Source of the DNA: Peptococcaceae bacterium BRH_c23
GTDB lineage: Bacteria > Bacillota_B > Desulfitobacteriia > Desulfitobacteriales > Desulfitobacteriaceae
Assembly: GCA_000961805.1 (NCBI GenBank)
Contig: LADV01000278.1
Location: 1-13,167, forward strand
Direction of reading: 5' to 3'
Length of the DNA: 13,167 bases
A program made the position numbers and the translations under genes. The notes under the pieces were generated by a model. The model ran no database searches, had not been told where the DNA came from, and saw nothing but the letters and a program-made list of their open reading frames with translations. Each line of letters opens with the position of its first letter. The stretch's first letter is position 1. Of this stretch, positions 13,147-13,167 are shown piece by piece.

Positions 13147-13167
13147 TTATTCGCTTTTGCCTTCCTT
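13147..13167 (-). CDS. Probable C-terminal end of a minus-strand gene (cut by window edge)
   Basis: One minus-strand frame reads KEGKSE then TAA (13149-13147), 17 bp before a good minus-strand terminator hairpin. The position of stop and terminator suggests the end of a gene entering from the right, but seven codons do not allow identification or prove the frame. Confidence 0.35.
   Translation of the reverse strand, partial: KEGKSE

Overview
The window looks like the chromosome of an anaerobic, spore-former-type Firmicute of the Peptococcaceae/Desulfitobacteriaceae kind (Desulfosporosinus- or Desulfitobacterium-like). This is inferred from a dapL-type lysine/peptidoglycan pathway, low-to-moderate GC, strong GGAGG ribosome binding sites, GTG and TTG starts, and protein sequences that read like that group. 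It was not confirmed by a database search.

The left part (1-8000) is housekeeping. On the minus strand lie the start of a YicC/YloC-family endoribonuclease gene (cut by the window edge), then a dapF-dapL operon with a clear sigma-A-type promoter and a perfect 19-bp-stem terminator, then a large P-type Ca2+-ATPase. Divergently on the plus strand is rqcH (NFACT/FbpA family), whose product acts in ribosome-associated quality control. Bacillus subtilis has the same neighbours as yloA-yloB-yloC; here the dapF-dapL pair sits between the ATPase and yicC. DapL and DapF catalyse consecutive steps: tetrahydrodipicolinate to LL-diaminopimelate to meso-diaminopimelate. A TfoX-N-domain protein converges on rqcH and overlaps its end.

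The middle (8000-10360) is accessory. Two GNAT acetyltransferases of identical length (144 aa) flank a free-standing 30-codon gene. That small gene has an excellent ribosome binding site and its own strong terminator, and its three cysteines fall on one helical stripe. Next is a VanW-family gene broken by a single-base frameshift.

The right part (10360-13167) is a mobile-element and decay zone. It holds a probable antitoxin gene followed by a 3'-truncated PemK/MazF-like toxin. Next comes a roughly 150-nt GC-rich run of nested hairpins that resembles a HEARO / IscB-type omega RNA with no IscB or IsrB gene beside it. A complete IS200/IS605-family element follows, with a Y1 TnpA, a TnpB and hairpin ends. 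The last bases look like the 3' end of another minus-strand gene with its terminator.

The most interesting items are the orphan HEARO-like RNA directly abutting a TnpB element, so that two RNA-guided-nuclease RNA types may lie tens of bases apart and converge, and the cysteine-containing 30-aa gene.
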